64,000 bases of DNA from Enterobacteriaceae bacterium UBA7338 (GCA_002480085.1 DKPJ01000011.1:240389-304388), one strand, 5' to 3'. Positions 1-7,926 are shown, counted from the first letter of the stretch. The notes: generated by a model from the letters alone, not told the origin. Numbers and translations are program-made.

Positions 1-913
1 TGAAGGACGCATCACCTTTGCTGACGTTGGTCTCTATGATGATAAAACTGAGGCTGCAATGGCCGGGGTTCTTGACTCCATCCGTAAATGGTCGGATATG
101 CCCATTGCAATCCAGCTGGCTCATGCAGGACGGAAAGCATCGACCTACAAACCGTGGGATAAACAGGGCCAAATCCCGCCTGACCAGCAGGGCGGCTGGC
201 AAACGTTAGCGCCTTCCGCTGTTCCCTACAGCTCGGGCTATACGCCGCCTACAGCGCTGGACAGTGCCGGGCTAGACGAGATCCGCACCCAGTTTGCCAA
301 TGCCGCGAAACGCGCTGCCAGGCTGGATATCGATCTAATTCAAATTCACGCCGCACATGGTTATCTGCTGCATCAGTTCTTATCGCCGCTCTCAAACCAG
401 CGTACTGATGAGTACGGCGGCTCGCTGGAGAACCGTGCCAGATTCCCACTGGAAATTTTTGACGTGGTTCGGGAAGCGTTCCCGGCAGAGAAAGCGATCA
501 GCGTGCGCATTTCAGCGACCGACTGGGTTGAGGGCGGATTCGATATTGAAGAGGCTGTGGCGTTTGCCAAAATGCTTGAGGCAAGAGGCGTTGATGTTAT
601 CCATGTCTCCAGCGGCGGTCTCCACCCGGATCAAAAAATCGATGTCTATCCGGGGTATCAGGTCCCGCTAGCGAGAGCGGTAAAATCCGCTGTAAGCATT
701 CCGGTTGTTGCCGTTGGACTGATCACCGAACCGCAACACGCTGAGGCAATCGTCTCGAGTGGCGATGCAGATATCATCGGGATTGCACGCACCGCGCTGT
801 ACGATCCACGTTGGCCCTGGCATGCCGCTGCGACGCTTGGCGCCCAGGTGCGGGCAGCCAGCCAGTACATGCGTTGCCAGCCGCATACGCTCAAAAATCT
901 CTTTAAGTCCTGA
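1..913 (+). CDS. NADH:flavin oxidoreductase, Old Yellow Enzyme family (5' partial)
   Basis: The reading frame is already open at base 2, so the N-terminus lies outside the window; about 303 residues are present. Motifs are those of YqjM-type ene-reductases: QLAHAGRKA near the visible start, HAAHGYLLHQF (the His pair that binds the substrate carbonyl), the DEYGGSLENR segment, and GIARTALYDPRWPWHAA near the C-terminus for FMN phosphate binding. Such enzymes reduce activated C=C bonds of enones and xenobiotics with NAD(P)H in the cytosol. The physiological substrate cannot be read from sequence. The gene ends just before a tandem toxin region and shows no operon partner inside the window. Confidence 0.9.
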   Translation, partial: EGRITFADVGLYDDKTEAAMAGVLDSIRKWSDMPIAIQLAHAGRKASTYKPWDKQGQIPPDQQGGWQTLAPSAVPYSSGYTPPTALDSAGLDEIRTQFANAAKRAARLDIDLIQIHAAHGYLLHQFLSPLSNQRTDEYGGSLENRARFPLEIFDVVREAFPAEKAISVRISATDWVEGGFDIEEAVAFAKMLEARGVDVIHVSSGGLHPDQKIDVYPGYQVPLARAVKSAVSIPVVAVGLITEPQHAEAIVSSGDADIIGIARTALYDPRWPWHAAATLGAQVRAASQYMRCQPHTLKNLFKS

Positions 914-974
914 CCCTGCGAGGCTCGCCGCAACAGGCAAAGAACAGAAGCAGTAGAATAGCCGTGGCGCTTGA

Positions 975-1085
975 GGCTTTTTGCCTCATGCAGTCGGTAG
1001 AGATGTTGGTTTGCAAAGAGGTAAAAAGCAGAAAGCCCCGTAGTTAATTTTCATTAATCCACGAGGCCACCTGTATGCCTGAACA
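975..1085 (-). ncRNA. putative Sok-like antisense RNA region, copy 1
   Basis: The leader between the TTGAGGC...GCCTCA hairpin and the mok start (AGAAAGCCCCG, TTAATTTTCATTAA, CCACGAGGC) matches the arrangement of plasmid R1 hok mRNA, where the antisense Sok RNA is transcribed from the opposite strand over the mok ribosome binding site. Ends are approximate and were inferred from that layout; no promoter was proven. Confidence 0.4.
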
Positions 1086-1290
1086 ACATCAGAGTAGCCA
1101 TTTACTCGCCGCAAGGCAAGGAGAAGAAGGCTATGAAGCTGCCACGGAACGCTCTTATCTGGTGCGTATTGATTGTGTGTCTCACGCTGTTGATATTCAC
1201 CTGGCTGACGCGGAAATCGCTGTGCGAAATCCGCTACAGAGACGGGACAGAGAGGTAGCTGCTTCGATGGCTTACGAATCCGGTAAGTAG
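1075..1290 (+). CDS. Mok-like leader ORF fused to Hok C-terminus (copy 1)
   Basis: A 71-codon frame starts at the usual mok position (MPEQHQSSHL). In R1-type modules mok overlaps hok in another frame and its translation drives hok translation. Here a one-base deletion inside hok near 1246 brings the hok C-terminal sequence (REVAASMAYESGK) into the mok frame. The product would therefore be a Mok head on a Hok tail without the Hok membrane helix. It is probably a decay product rather than a functional protein. Translation is plausible because the mok start is preserved. Confidence 0.5.
   Translation: MPEQHQSSHLLAARQGEEGYEAATERSYLVRIDCVSHAVDIHLADAEIAVRNPLQRRDREVAASMAYESGK
1133..1258 (+). pseudogene. 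hok-type toxin gene, frameshifted (copy 1)
   Basis: The frame begins MKLPRNALIWCVLIVC, followed by a hydrophobic helix and LTRKSLCEIRYRDG, the Hok/Gef signature. Compared with copy 2, which reads GGGAGCAGAGAG, this copy reads GGGACAGAGAG: one base is missing near 1246. The frame then meets TAG at 1256, giving 41 residues instead of 52. The lost part is the conserved periplasmic tail (REVAASMAYESGK), so the toxin is probably inactive, although the membrane helix and Cys31 remain. Confidence 0.8.
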
Positions 1291-1299
1291 CAACCTGGA

Positions 1300-1320
1300 G
1301 GCGGGGCAACCCGCCTTTTT
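1300..1320 (+). terminator. intrinsic terminator after hok copy 1
   Basis: GGCGGG, loop GCAA, CCCGCC followed by five T residues. The same hairpin follows copy 2. Confidence 0.8.
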
Positions 1321-1357
1321 AGGGTAGATGTTGCCGGGCATCGCGAGCGCCTTTATA

Positions 1358-1391
1358 AGGGCTGTTGGTTGAGACCAGCAGCCCTTTTTCT
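1358..1391 (+). terminator. second terminator-like hairpin, copy 1 module end
   Basis: AGGGCTGTTGGT pairs with ACCAGCAGCCCT around a TGAG loop and is followed by TTTTCTTT. The corresponding hairpin of copy 2 lies at about 1884-1917. Confidence 0.65.
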
Positions 1392-1495
1392 TTCTACTAA
1401 AATCGTTACTTGCCAGACGTCACGCAGTAGCCGTTGCGTTATGCGTAGCACGCCGCAACAGGTGGAAAGCAGAAGCAGTAGAATAGCCGTGGCGC

Positions 1496-1610
1496 TTGAG
1501 GCTTTTTGCCTCATAACGTTGAAATGGTAGCGATGTGGTGAGGCAGAAAGAAGAAAGCCCCGAAGGTCATTTTTCAATTAACCAACGAGGCCTACTCTAT
1601 GCCTAGACAA
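1496..1610 (-). ncRNA. putative Sok-like antisense RNA region, copy 2
   Basis: Same leader sequence blocks as copy 1 (TTGAGGC hairpin, AAAGCCCCG, TTTTCAATTAACCA, ACGAGGCC) upstream of the mok start at 1599. The call rests on resemblance to R1-type modules; ends are approximate. Confidence 0.4.
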
Positions 1611-1661
1611 CATCAGAGTAGCCATTTACCCGCCGCAAGGCAAGGGAGAAGAAGGCTATGA
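1599..1661 (+). CDS. Mok-like leader peptide, truncated (copy 2)
   Basis: The frame starts MPRQHQSSHLPAARQG but an extra G (CAAGGG here, CAAGG in copy 1) shifts it to a stop after 20 codons. The stop is TGA at 1659-1661 and overlaps the hok ATG at 1658 as ATGA. In R1-type loci mok reads through most of hok. Here the shortened leader would end exactly at the hok start, so translational coupling by re-initiation is still possible. Confidence 0.5.
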   Translation: MPRQHQSSHLPAARQGRRRL

Positions 1662-1816
1662 AGCTGCCACGGAACGCTCTTATCTGGTGCATATTAATCG
1701 TGTGTTTAACGCTGTTGATATTCACCTGGCTGACGCGGAAATCGCTGTGCGAAATCCGCTACAGAGACGGGAGCAGAGAGGTGGCTGCTTCGATGGCTTA
1801 CGAATCCGGTAAGTAG
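1658..1816 (+). CDS. Hok/Gef family type I toxin (copy 2, intact)
   Basis: A 52-residue protein starting MKLPRNALIWCILIVC, with a membrane helix at about residues 7-25, then LTRKSLCEIRYRDG and the tail SREVAASMAYESGK. These are full Hok-family features, including the conserved Cys31. Hok proteins insert in the inner membrane and depolarise it; translation is normally blocked by an antisense Sok RNA acting on the mok leader. A GGCGGG-gcaa-CCCGCC terminator follows at 1826-1846. The nearest relatives are the chromosomal hokA/C/E-type genes; the exact orthologue was not assigned. Confidence 0.85.
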   Translation: MKLPRNALIWCILIVCLTLLIFTWLTRKSLCEIRYRDGSREVAASMAYESGK

Positions 1817-1825
1817 CAACCTGGA

Positions 1826-1846
1826 GGCGGGGCAACCCGCCTTTTT
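1826..1846 (+). terminator. intrinsic terminator after hok copy 2
   Basis: GGCGGG-gcaa-CCCGCC plus a T run, identical to the copy 1 terminator. Confidence 0.8.
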
Positions 1847-2002
1847 AGGGTGGATGTTGCCGGGCATCGCGAGCGCCTTTATAAGGGCTGCTGGTTAAGG
1901 CCGGCAGCTCTTTTTTATAAGGGTAGATAGCCATTGATTATGTTCCACTTTTTATCTTCTTTAATGATAGGGTTATATGCTAACGCTAAAAGGAGATAAA
2001 TC

Positions 2003-2314
2003 ATGATTGTCCGCACATGGCACGGCTGTGTTCCGCTGAAGCATGCTGAAGGTTTTGCAGCACACCTCAATAAAACCGGCGTCGATCACTCAAAAAGCGT
2101 GCCGGGAAACTTGGGCGCGCTTGTTCGCCGAGAGGCGCAAGGTGACTGGGAGCACTTTTTTCTTGCTACCTATTGGCAAGATTTGACAGCGGTAAAGGCG
2201 TTTGCCGGGGAGGATTATCATGTGGCGGTGACTTACCCGGATGACGAGCAGTTTGAGTTGCTCTCCGATCCCTATGTTTTCCAGCATGAGGTGGCCGCAG
2301 TGTCGCCGCTATAG
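2003..2314 (+). CDS. antibiotic biosynthesis monooxygenase (ABM) domain protein
   Basis: A 103-residue protein with the small ferredoxin-like ABM/dimeric alpha-beta barrel pattern: IVRTWHGCVPL as the first strand, a helix with HAEGFAAHLNKTG, then ALVRREAQGDWEHFFLATYW and a helix with DLTAVKAFAGEDYHVAV. Such proteins form dimers, and members include quinone or haem-related oxygenases as well as proteins of unknown function. No metal or cofactor residues identify the substrate. The start is supported by AAAAGGAG 8 bases upstream. It stands alone between the hok repeats and dsbG. Confidence 0.75.
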   Translation: MIVRTWHGCVPLKHAEGFAAHLNKTGVDHSKSVPGNLGALVRREAQGDWEHFFLATYWQDLTAVKAFAGEDYHVAVTYPDDEQFELLSDPYVFQHEVAAVSPL

Positions 2315-2377
2315 GGGACTGTAGGTGAGTTTAAATAGCATCAGCAGCTTACTTAAACATGCTGTTAAGGTACAACC

Positions 2378-3133
2378 ATGAAAAAAATTGCACTGATATG
2401 TTTCCTCATGTCGAGCCTCACAGCGCAGGCACAAAACGCACCGCTTCCGGAACCTGTAAAACAAATAGAGAAGCAGGGAGTGGAGATTATCAAACCTTTT
2501 ACCGCGCCCGGAGGCGTTCAAGGATGGCTGGGCAAGTTCCAGGATACCGGCGTGACTATCTATCTGACGCCTGATAAAAAGCATGCTATTTCGGGATATA
2601 TGTATGATGCCCAGGGTAATAACCTGAGTGAAAAAATTATCAATGACGAGATCTATATTCCAGCAGGTCGGGAGATGTGGAAGACGTTAACCAGTGCGCA
2701 GGGAATAAAAGAGGGGAGTGAGGAAGCTGGCTGTAAAGTGGTGGTTTTTGCCGATCCATTCTGTCCCTACTGCAATAAATTCTGGCATCAGGCGCAGCCC
2801 TTTATTAAGGACAAACGCATCAGCATGACAACCTTGCTGGTTGGCGTAATTCGTCCGGACAGCGGACGATACGCAGCGGCCATTCTGGCAGCAGACGATC
2901 CCCAGAAAGCCTGGCACGATCTTGAAAGCTCTGACGCTAAAATTAAACCGGCGCTTAAAGAGAATACTCCTCGAGCTATTTTTAGCCAAATCCAACACAT
3001 TCAGCAGCTTATGGAGCAGCTGGGTGCCAACGGTACGCCCGCTATCTACTATCTAAATAAAGACCGTGCGCTACAGCAGATCCTGGGTATGCCTAATGCG
3101 CAGCAGATGTCTGATTTAGCTGCCTGCAAGTAA
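2378..3133 (+). CDS. dsbG: thiol:disulfide interchange protein DsbG
   Basis: The 251-residue product has a signal peptide (residues 1-18, cleavage after AQA), an N-terminal dimerisation domain and a thioredoxin fold with the active site CPYC in ADPFCPYCNKFW. DsbG is a periplasmic reductase that protects single cysteines from sulfenylation and is kept reduced by DsbD. The cis-Pro loop is visible as NGTPAIYY. In E. coli the gene sits beside ahpCF; here it is convergent with fhuE, which is a different neighbourhood. AAGG precedes the ATG, and a strong terminator follows. Confidence 0.92.
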   Translation: MKKIALICFLMSSLTAQAQNAPLPEPVKQIEKQGVEIIKPFTAPGGVQGWLGKFQDTGVTIYLTPDKKHAISGYMYDAQGNNLSEKIINDEIYIPAGREMWKTLTSAQGIKEGSEEAGCKVVVFADPFCPYCNKFWHQAQPFIKDKRISMTTLLVGVIRPDSGRYAAAILAADDPQKAWHDLESSDAKIKPALKENTPRAIFSQIQHIQQLMEQLGANGTPAIYYLNKDRALQQILGMPNAQQMSDLAACK

Positions 3134-3154
3134 AACGCCAGGCTACAAGCAAAT

Positions 3155-3182
3155 AAAAAAGGGAGCCTTTCGGCTCCCTTCG
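3155..3182. terminator. bidirectional terminator between dsbG and fhuE
   Basis: AAGGGAGCC-tttc-GGCTCCCTT, with an A run on the left that serves as the T run for the leftward fhuE transcript. Confidence 0.8.
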
Positions 3183-3196
3183 TCACTCCGGCGCTA

Positions 3197-5389
3197 TCAG
3201 AAACTGTAGTTAGCGCTGACGGAGAAGTTACGCGGCTCGCCATAGACGATAGTGCGGCTGTCGATGTCGGTCTCGTAAGTTTTGTCGAACAGGTTATCAA
3301 CGTTCGCCTGCAGGGAGAATGCTTTGGTGACCTGGTAACGGGCAAAGAGATCCACCAGCGCGTAGCTGCCTTGCTCAGCGCGCAGCGTGCCGTCCGCAAC
3401 GGCAACGTTAGACCAGACGCGGTTCTGCCAGTTGACGCCGCCGCCAACGGTCAGATCATGAATGGCTGGCAGACGGTAGCTGGTGAACATCTTCACGCTG
3501 GTACGCGGCAGGTTCGGGTTAACCGCGTCGCCTTCGCCATCATTCGCTACGTAGCGGGTTGCGCCAAAGGTCATCTGCCAGTTATCGGTCAGCGCACCGT
3601 TGATCTCAAACTCAACGCCTTTGCTTACCGTGCCGTCCGCTTCACGATAGGCAGTCTCGCCGTTGCTGCCAGGAATAACCTGCCCGGTAGACTGCGCCAG
3701 GTGATCCTGCTCAATGCGGAACACCGCAAGAGAGGTGGTCAGACGGCTGTTCATCCAGTCGGCCTTCACGCCAGCTTCATAGTTATTACCGGTGATCGGC
3801 GACAGGTACTTACGCTGTGCGTCGCGCTCGGTCTGCGGCTTGAAGATCGAGGTATAGCTGGCGTAGGTAGACCAGCTGTCGTTGATATCAAATACCACGC
3901 CCGCGTAAGGAGAGGTGTTGTTCTTCTCCATCTGCTGGTTCAGCGTATCCAGGTTGTACTTGGTATAGCGTGCACCGAGGATCACGTGCAGCGGATCGGC
4001 CAGGGAGATGCGGGTCGCCGCATAAACTGATTTCTGGTGGACGGTATCATCCTGGGCCAGGCTCAGCGGGTTCCAGTTGGTCTGGGGGAAGTTGCCGTTG
4101 TAGTCAGCGTAGTTGCCCAGCTGGGTATCGCCGATGTTCTCCCAGGAGCTGTAGTAGATGTTGTTCTGGCGCGAGTAGTTAGTACCGATCATCAGCTCGT
4201 GCTGACGGCCAAACAGGTCATAAGATCCATTTGCGAAGGTATCGATAGCGTCCACTTTACGCTTACCGGTGTTGTAGCCGGTACCGCCGACATAGGGGTA
4301 GGATGCGCCGTACGGGCTGACCATCAGACCAGTGGTACGGTCAACCTGGCCGTCCAGATAGAGCTGCTTACTGTCCAGCTCCTGTTCGGTATGGGTACCG
4401 TTAACGGTCAGCTGCCAGTTATCGCCCAGCTTCTGCTTCAGGGTCGCGAAGGTACGCTCGGACTTTTTATCGACATAGGCCCACTCCGGCGCGGTGCTGA
4501 AGCTGCGGTCCGGGTTGACGCGGCCGCCATCGGTATACCAGCGCGGAATGCCGCCCCAGGTTGGGCTGTTGGAGTTGGTCTCCTGATAGTCATAGCCGAC
4601 GGAGAAGGTCGTGGCGTCGGTCAGATCGACATCCAGTACGCCGTAAAAGAATTTTTTCTCCTGGCTATAGCGGTCCAGCCAGCTGTCATTGTGCTGGTAG
4701 CCCGATACCATGCGGCCACGGATGCGACCGTCGTCGGTCAGCGGGGTAGAGAGGTCAGCCACGTAGCGCTGTTTGTTCCAGCTGCCATACTCGGCGGAGA
4801 CGTTGCCGACAAATTCACGGCTGTCGGCGTGCTTGCGCACCATGTTAATAGCGGCGGAGGGGTTACCGGAGCCGGTGGTCAGGCCGTTGGCGCCGCGAAC
4901 CACTTCAATACGTTCATACAGGGCGGTATCGGAGAGGGCGTCACCCATATTCCAGCGGGTCTCAAACAGGGTCGGAATACCATCGACCATAAAGTTATCG
5001 ATCTCAAAACCGCGGGAGTAGAAGTTGGTGCGCTCAGAGTCCGTCGCGCTTTGGGTAATACCGGTGGTGTTTTTCAGCACGTCGCCGAGGGACTCCAGCT
5101 TCTGATCCTGCATGCGCTGTTTGCTGATGATGCTCACGGACTGCGGGATATCACGCGGAACCAGCAGCATTTTGGTGCCGGAGGTGGTGGTTTTAACGCT
5201 GTAATCCTGGCTCTCTTCATCGGCATAGCTGCTGGCTGCGGAGCCATCAACGATAACGGTATCGCCAGAGGTGTCTGGCGTGGCAGCAAAGACCGCGGCA
5301 GGCGCAAGTGCGAAGGCAATACAGACTGCCAGCAGTGACGGAGCGGCGGCAGGACATTGTCCATCCCTGGCATGAACGGTGAAAGACAT
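3197..5389 (-). CDS. fhuE: TonB-dependent ferric coprogen/rhodotorulic acid receptor FhuE
   Basis: A 730-residue outer membrane receptor: signal peptide ending AVFAA, a TonB-box-like DTVIVDGS, a plug domain with RDIPQSVSII, NFYSRGFEIDNFMVDGIPT and VVRGANGL, and a 22-strand barrel ending in an aromatic residue (ANYSF). The barrel carries FhuE segments such as WGGIPRWYTDGG and EYGSWNKQRYVADL. It imports Fe(III)-hydroxamate siderophores using TonB energy. The ATG at 5389 was chosen over an upstream TTG because AAAAGG lies 7 bases before it. It lies next to hinT, as in E. coli. Confidence 0.93.
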   Translation of the reverse strand: MSFTVHARDGQCPAAAPSLLAVCIAFALAPAAVFAATPDTSGDTVIVDGSAASSYADEESQDYSVKTTTSGTKMLLVPRDIPQSVSIISKQRMQDQKLESLGDVLKNTTGITQSATDSERTNFYSRGFEIDNFMVDGIPTLFETRWNMGDALSDTALYERIEVVRGANGLTTGSGNPSAAINMVRKHADSREFVGNVSAEYGSWNKQRYVADLSTPLTDDGRIRGRMVSGYQHNDSWLDRYSQEKKFFYGVLDVDLTDATTFSVGYDYQETNSNSPTWGGIPRWYTDGGRVNPDRSFSTAPEWAYVDKKSERTFATLKQKLGDNWQLTVNGTHTEQELDSKQLYLDGQVDRTTGLMVSPYGASYPYVGGTGYNTGKRKVDAIDTFANGSYDLFGRQHELMIGTNYSRQNNIYYSSWENIGDTQLGNYADYNGNFPQTNWNPLSLAQDDTVHQKSVYAATRISLADPLHVILGARYTKYNLDTLNQQMEKNNTSPYAGVVFDINDSWSTYASYTSIFKPQTERDAQRKYLSPITGNNYEAGVKADWMNSRLTTSLAVFRIEQDHLAQSTGQVIPGSNGETAYREADGTVSKGVEFEINGALTDNWQMTFGATRYVANDGEGDAVNPNLPRTSVKMFTSYRLPAIHDLTVGGGVNWQNRVWSNVAVADGTLRAEQGSYALVDLFARYQVTKAFSLQANVDNLFDKTYETDIDSRTIVYGEPRNFSVSANYSF

Positions 5390-5704
5390 GGTGAACCCTT
5401 TTCGCAAGTTAAATAGTGTGCTCTGACCGATACGTTGCCGATGTCGAGCATGCTGTGTTTGTTTTCATGATGCAATTGCGCATGAAAATGCAAATGCGAA
5501 ATATACGCATTCATGTTAGCCCTGTAAACAGATGTAATATTTATGAAGGAAATTATTAGCGGCTGTTGAGTGGCGAAAAATCAGGCGCAACGGCAGCACT
5601 TAATCCTAATGCGTGAAGAAAAGAGGGGTAATAGTTGAAACATCAGGAGATTCTCGATCATACTCTCTTGTTGAGTCCCGCAGTTATTCATTAAGGAAGA
5701 CGTC
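5390..5704. other. divergent intergenic region fhuE/hinT
   Basis: About 315 bases without a supported gene. It holds the putative iron-regulated fhuE promoter on the left and the hinT promoter/leader on the right, with TTAAGGAAGACGTC before the hinT ATG. No RNA gene was recognised. Confidence 0.6.
5430..5530 (-). promoter_or_regulatory. fhuE upstream region with Fur-box-like repeats
   Basis: This AT-rich stretch contains repeated hexamer-like units (GAAAATGCAAATGCGAAATATACGCATTC is split here as GAAAAT, GCAAAT, GCGAAA, TACGCATTC). Iron control by Fur is known for fhuE in E. coli; the box here is degenerate and only suggestive. Confidence 0.3.
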
Positions 5705-6061
5705 ATGGCCGAAGAAACGATTTTCAGTAAAATTATCCGCCGCGAAATTCCGTCGGATATCGTCTGGCAGGATGAGCTGGTCACGGCATTCCGTGATATC
5801 TCTCCGCAAGCGCCGACGCATATCCTCATTGTGCCTAACCTGCTGATCCCCACGCTAAACGACGTCTCCGAGGCGCACGAGCAGGCGCTGGGGCGTATGC
5901 TCACCGTGGCCGCGAAGCTCGCAGCGCAGGAGGGGATTGCCGAAGATGGCTACCGGGTGATCATGAACTGCAACCGCCACGGCGGTCAGGAGGTGTACCA
6001 TATTCATCTGCATCTGCTGGGTGGCCGCGCGCTGGGTCCGATGCTGACACATAAAGGTTAA
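5705..6061 (+). CDS. hinT: purine nucleoside phosphoramidase HinT
   Basis: A 118-residue HIT-superfamily protein. The triad motif HIHLHLL is at residues 99-105, and the N-terminal half SKIIRREIPSDIV is nearly the same as in E. coli HinT. It hydrolyses adenosine 5'-phosphoramidates and acyl-AMPs in the cytosol. The start codon has AAGGA 10 bases upstream. It opens a co-directional run hinT-ycfL-lpoB-thiK-nagZ-ycfP with gaps of 4-10 bases or overlaps. The protein ends at HKG, one residue shorter than E. coli. Confidence 0.95.
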   Translation: MAEETIFSKIIRREIPSDIVWQDELVTAFRDISPQAPTHILIVPNLLIPTLNDVSEAHEQALGRMLTVAAKLAAQEGIAEDGYRVIMNCNRHGGQEVYHIHLHLLGGRALGPMLTHKG

Positions 6062-6065
6062 GCCC

Positions 6066-6440
6066 ATGCTGAGAGGAGGCCTGGCCGCGCTGCTGGCGCT
6101 GGCTGCACTGACCGGCTGTAGCTCACGTCCGGCAATTCCGGTGAGCGACGATCAGACGCTGGTGATGGAAGCAACCGTGCTGGCGGCAGGTATAAACGCA
6201 GAAAAACCGGTGCTGAATAACGCTGAGATCCAGCCCTCTGCATCCTCAACGCTCTATAACGAACGGGGCGAAACTGCCACCGTAAACTATCGTTTTTTCT
6301 GGTATGACGCCAGAGGTCTCGAGATGCATCCGCTGGAAGCGCCCCGGCGCATCACTATTCCTGCGCATTCATCGGTAACGCTCTACGGCAGCGCCAACTA
6401 TTTAGGCGCGCGTAAGGTGAGACTCTATCTCTATTTGTAA
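6066..6440 (+). CDS. ycfL: YcfL family lipoprotein
   Basis: A 124-residue protein starting 4 bases after hinT. A lipobox (ALTGC, lipidated Cys18) follows a hydrophobic signal. The mature part is a small beta-rich domain with NYRFFWYDARGLEMHPLE and a basic end. Ser-Ser after the Cys suggests transport to the outer membrane. It is the YcfL (DUF1425) protein always found beside lpoB; its role is unknown, but the position suggests envelope work linked to LpoB. Confidence 0.88.
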   Translation: MLRGGLAALLALAALTGCSSRPAIPVSDDQTLVMEATVLAAGINAEKPVLNNAEIQPSASSTLYNERGETATVNYRFFWYDARGLEMHPLEAPRRITIPAHSSVTLYGSANYLGARKVRLYLYL

Positions 6441-6450
6441 GGGGTGAATC

Positions 6451-7113
6451 TTGATCAATAAACTGGGTCGTTATGCGCTACTCACGACCGTAGCGATGAT
6501 CCTTTCGGGATGTATTATGCGAGGCGAGCAGCAGCCAGCGCCCGTGGAAGAAGCCAAGCCGCAGCCGCAGCAGCCGGTTGAGCAGCCGCAGCCGCAGCCG
6601 CAGCCGGTCCCTGAGGTGCCCTCCGTGCCGACGGTTCCCGCTCAGCCAGGACCGATTGAGCATCAGGATGAAACGGCGCAGCCTGCACCGCGCGAGCGTC
6701 ATTTTGACTGGAGCGGGGCGGTCTCGCCGATGGTCAGCAAAATGCTGCAGGCCAGCGGTGCTTCCGGCGGCAACGTGCTGCTGGTGGATAGCGTCAATAA
6801 CCGCACCAACGGCTCGCTGAACACCGCTGAAGCCACAGAGGTACTGCGCGGAGCGCTGGCGAATAACGGCAAATTTACGCTGGTCTCTGCCCAGCAGCTC
6901 TCCATAGCCAAGCAGCAGCTCGGCCTGTCGCCGCAGGATAGCCTCGGCACGCGCAGTAAAGCGATCGGTATCGCCCGCAACGTGGGGGCGCAGTATGTGC
7001 TCTACACCAGCGCCTCCGGCAACGTCAATTCCCCCGCGCTCCAGATGCAGCTGATGCTGGTGCAGACGGGCGAGATCGTCTGGTCAGGTAAAGGTGCGGT
7101 TCAGCAACAGTAA
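6451..7113 (+). CDS. lpoB: penicillin-binding protein activator LpoB
   Basis: A 220-residue outer membrane lipoprotein with lipobox LSGC (Cys21), a long Pro/Gln linker (residues about 27-75) and a globular domain (FDWSGAVSPMVSKML through the C-terminus). LpoB spans the periplasm to stimulate PBP1b. The start is TTG at 6451 with AAGGGG 7 bases upstream, matching the E. coli N-terminus. The linker contains a CAGCCG-type simple repeat encoding QPQPQPQP, a spot where length could vary. It overlaps thiK by 20 bases. Confidence 0.93.
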   Translation: MINKLGRYALLTTVAMILSGCIMRGEQQPAPVEEAKPQPQQPVEQPQPQPQPVPEVPSVPTVPAQPGPIEHQDETAQPAPRERHFDWSGAVSPMVSKMLQASGASGGNVLLVDSVNNRTNGSLNTAEATEVLRGALANNGKFTLVSAQQLSIAKQQLGLSPQDSLGTRSKAIGIARNVGAQYVLYTSASGNVNSPALQMQLMLVQTGEIVWSGKGAVQQQ

Positions 7114-7915
7114 TCTTCAGCGTGACGAGATCCTGTCACGCTTCTTCCCCCACGCAGTGCTCGTCGCCAGCCCAGAACAGATCGGGCTGAGCGGCGGGAG
7201 CTGCGTTATTGCTACCGGCCAGCAGCGTCTGGTGCTGCGCCAGCAGCATGCAGCCACCACGCCCGCGCCGTTTCTGCGTCAGTATCGTGCCCTAAAACGG
7301 CTCCCTAACTCTCTTGCGCCGCGCCCGCAGTGGCTGGGGCAGGGCTGGATGGCCGTTGACTATCTTGCAGGCGAGGTGAAAACCACGCTGCCGGATACCC
7401 ATCCCCTCGCCGACTTGCTGTATCATCTGCATCAGCAGCCCCGTTTTGGCTGGCGCATAACCCTGCTGCCGCTGCTGGAGCGCTACTGGCAGGCCTGCGA
7501 TCCTGCACGCCGCACGCCGCGCTGGCTGGCATGGCTAAAACGCCTTAAGCGTGAGGGTGAGCCGGGCGTTATCAGACTCGCCCCGTTACATATGGATGTG
7601 CATGCAGGTAACCTGGTGCATACCGTTTCGGGTCTGCGGCTGATTGACTGGGAGTATGCGGGTGACGGTGATGTCGCTCTCGAGCTGGCCTCGGTCTGGA
7701 CAAGGGATGAGGCCGAGCGCCAGCGGCTTATTAGCGCTTACGCCCGCATGGCAAACATCGGTTTTGAGCAGCTGGCGCGGCAGGTGCAGCGCTGGCGGCC
7801 TTGGGTGCTGATGCTGATGGCGGGCTGGTACGAGTGCCGCTGGCAGCAGACCGGGGAGCAGCAATTTATTATGCTGGCAGATGAAACATGGTGTCAGCTA
7901 GAGACAAAAGGATAA
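7094..7915 (+). CDS. thiK: thiamine kinase ThiK
   Basis: A 273-residue aminoglycoside-phosphotransferase-fold kinase that phosphorylates thiamine to thiamine monophosphate in the salvage pathway. The Brenner motif HMDVHAGNLVH (catalytic Asp and metal-binding Asn) and the following LIDWEYAGDGD (metal-binding Asp) are intact. It uses a GTG start inside the end of lpoB and overlaps the upstream frame of nagZ, so it depends on translational coupling. Length matches E. coli ThiK. Confidence 0.9.
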   Translation: MRFSNSNLQRDEILSRFFPHAVLVASPEQIGLSGGSCVIATGQQRLVLRQQHAATTPAPFLRQYRALKRLPNSLAPRPQWLGQGWMAVDYLAGEVKTTLPDTHPLADLLYHLHQQPRFGWRITLLPLLERYWQACDPARRTPRWLAWLKRLKREGEPGVIRLAPLHMDVHAGNLVHTVSGLRLIDWEYAGDGDVALELASVWTRDEAERQRLISAYARMANIGFEQLARQVQRWRPWVLMLMAGWYECRWQQTGEQQFIMLADETWCQLETKG

Positions 7916-7926
7916 GAGAGGTCAGT

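Larger units (their letters stand above)
926..1391 (+). repeat. hok/mok/sok module, tandem copy 1
   Basis: First of two tandem units of about 465 bp. Each unit runs from CGCCGCAACAGG through a leader with the inverted repeat TTGAGGC-tttt-GCCTCA, the mok start, hok, a GGCGGG-gcaa-CCCGCC terminator and a second terminator hairpin. The second unit starts at 1451. The units are nearly identical over most of their length but differ by small indels that damage different reading frames. Confidence 0.85.
1451..1918 (+). repeat. hok/mok/sok module, tandem copy 2
   Basis: Second tandem unit, with the same element order as copy 1: leader hairpin, mok start, hok, two terminator hairpins. The hok frame is intact here while mok is cut short. 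Confidence 0.85.

Noticed and set aside
2309..2584. 91-codon minus-strand ORF over the dsbG start
   Set aside because: It is antisense to dsbG's signal peptide region and lacks any motif.
4037..5338. 433-codon ORF on the plus strand
   Set aside because: It is antisense to fhuE, whose full-length receptor frame is certain.
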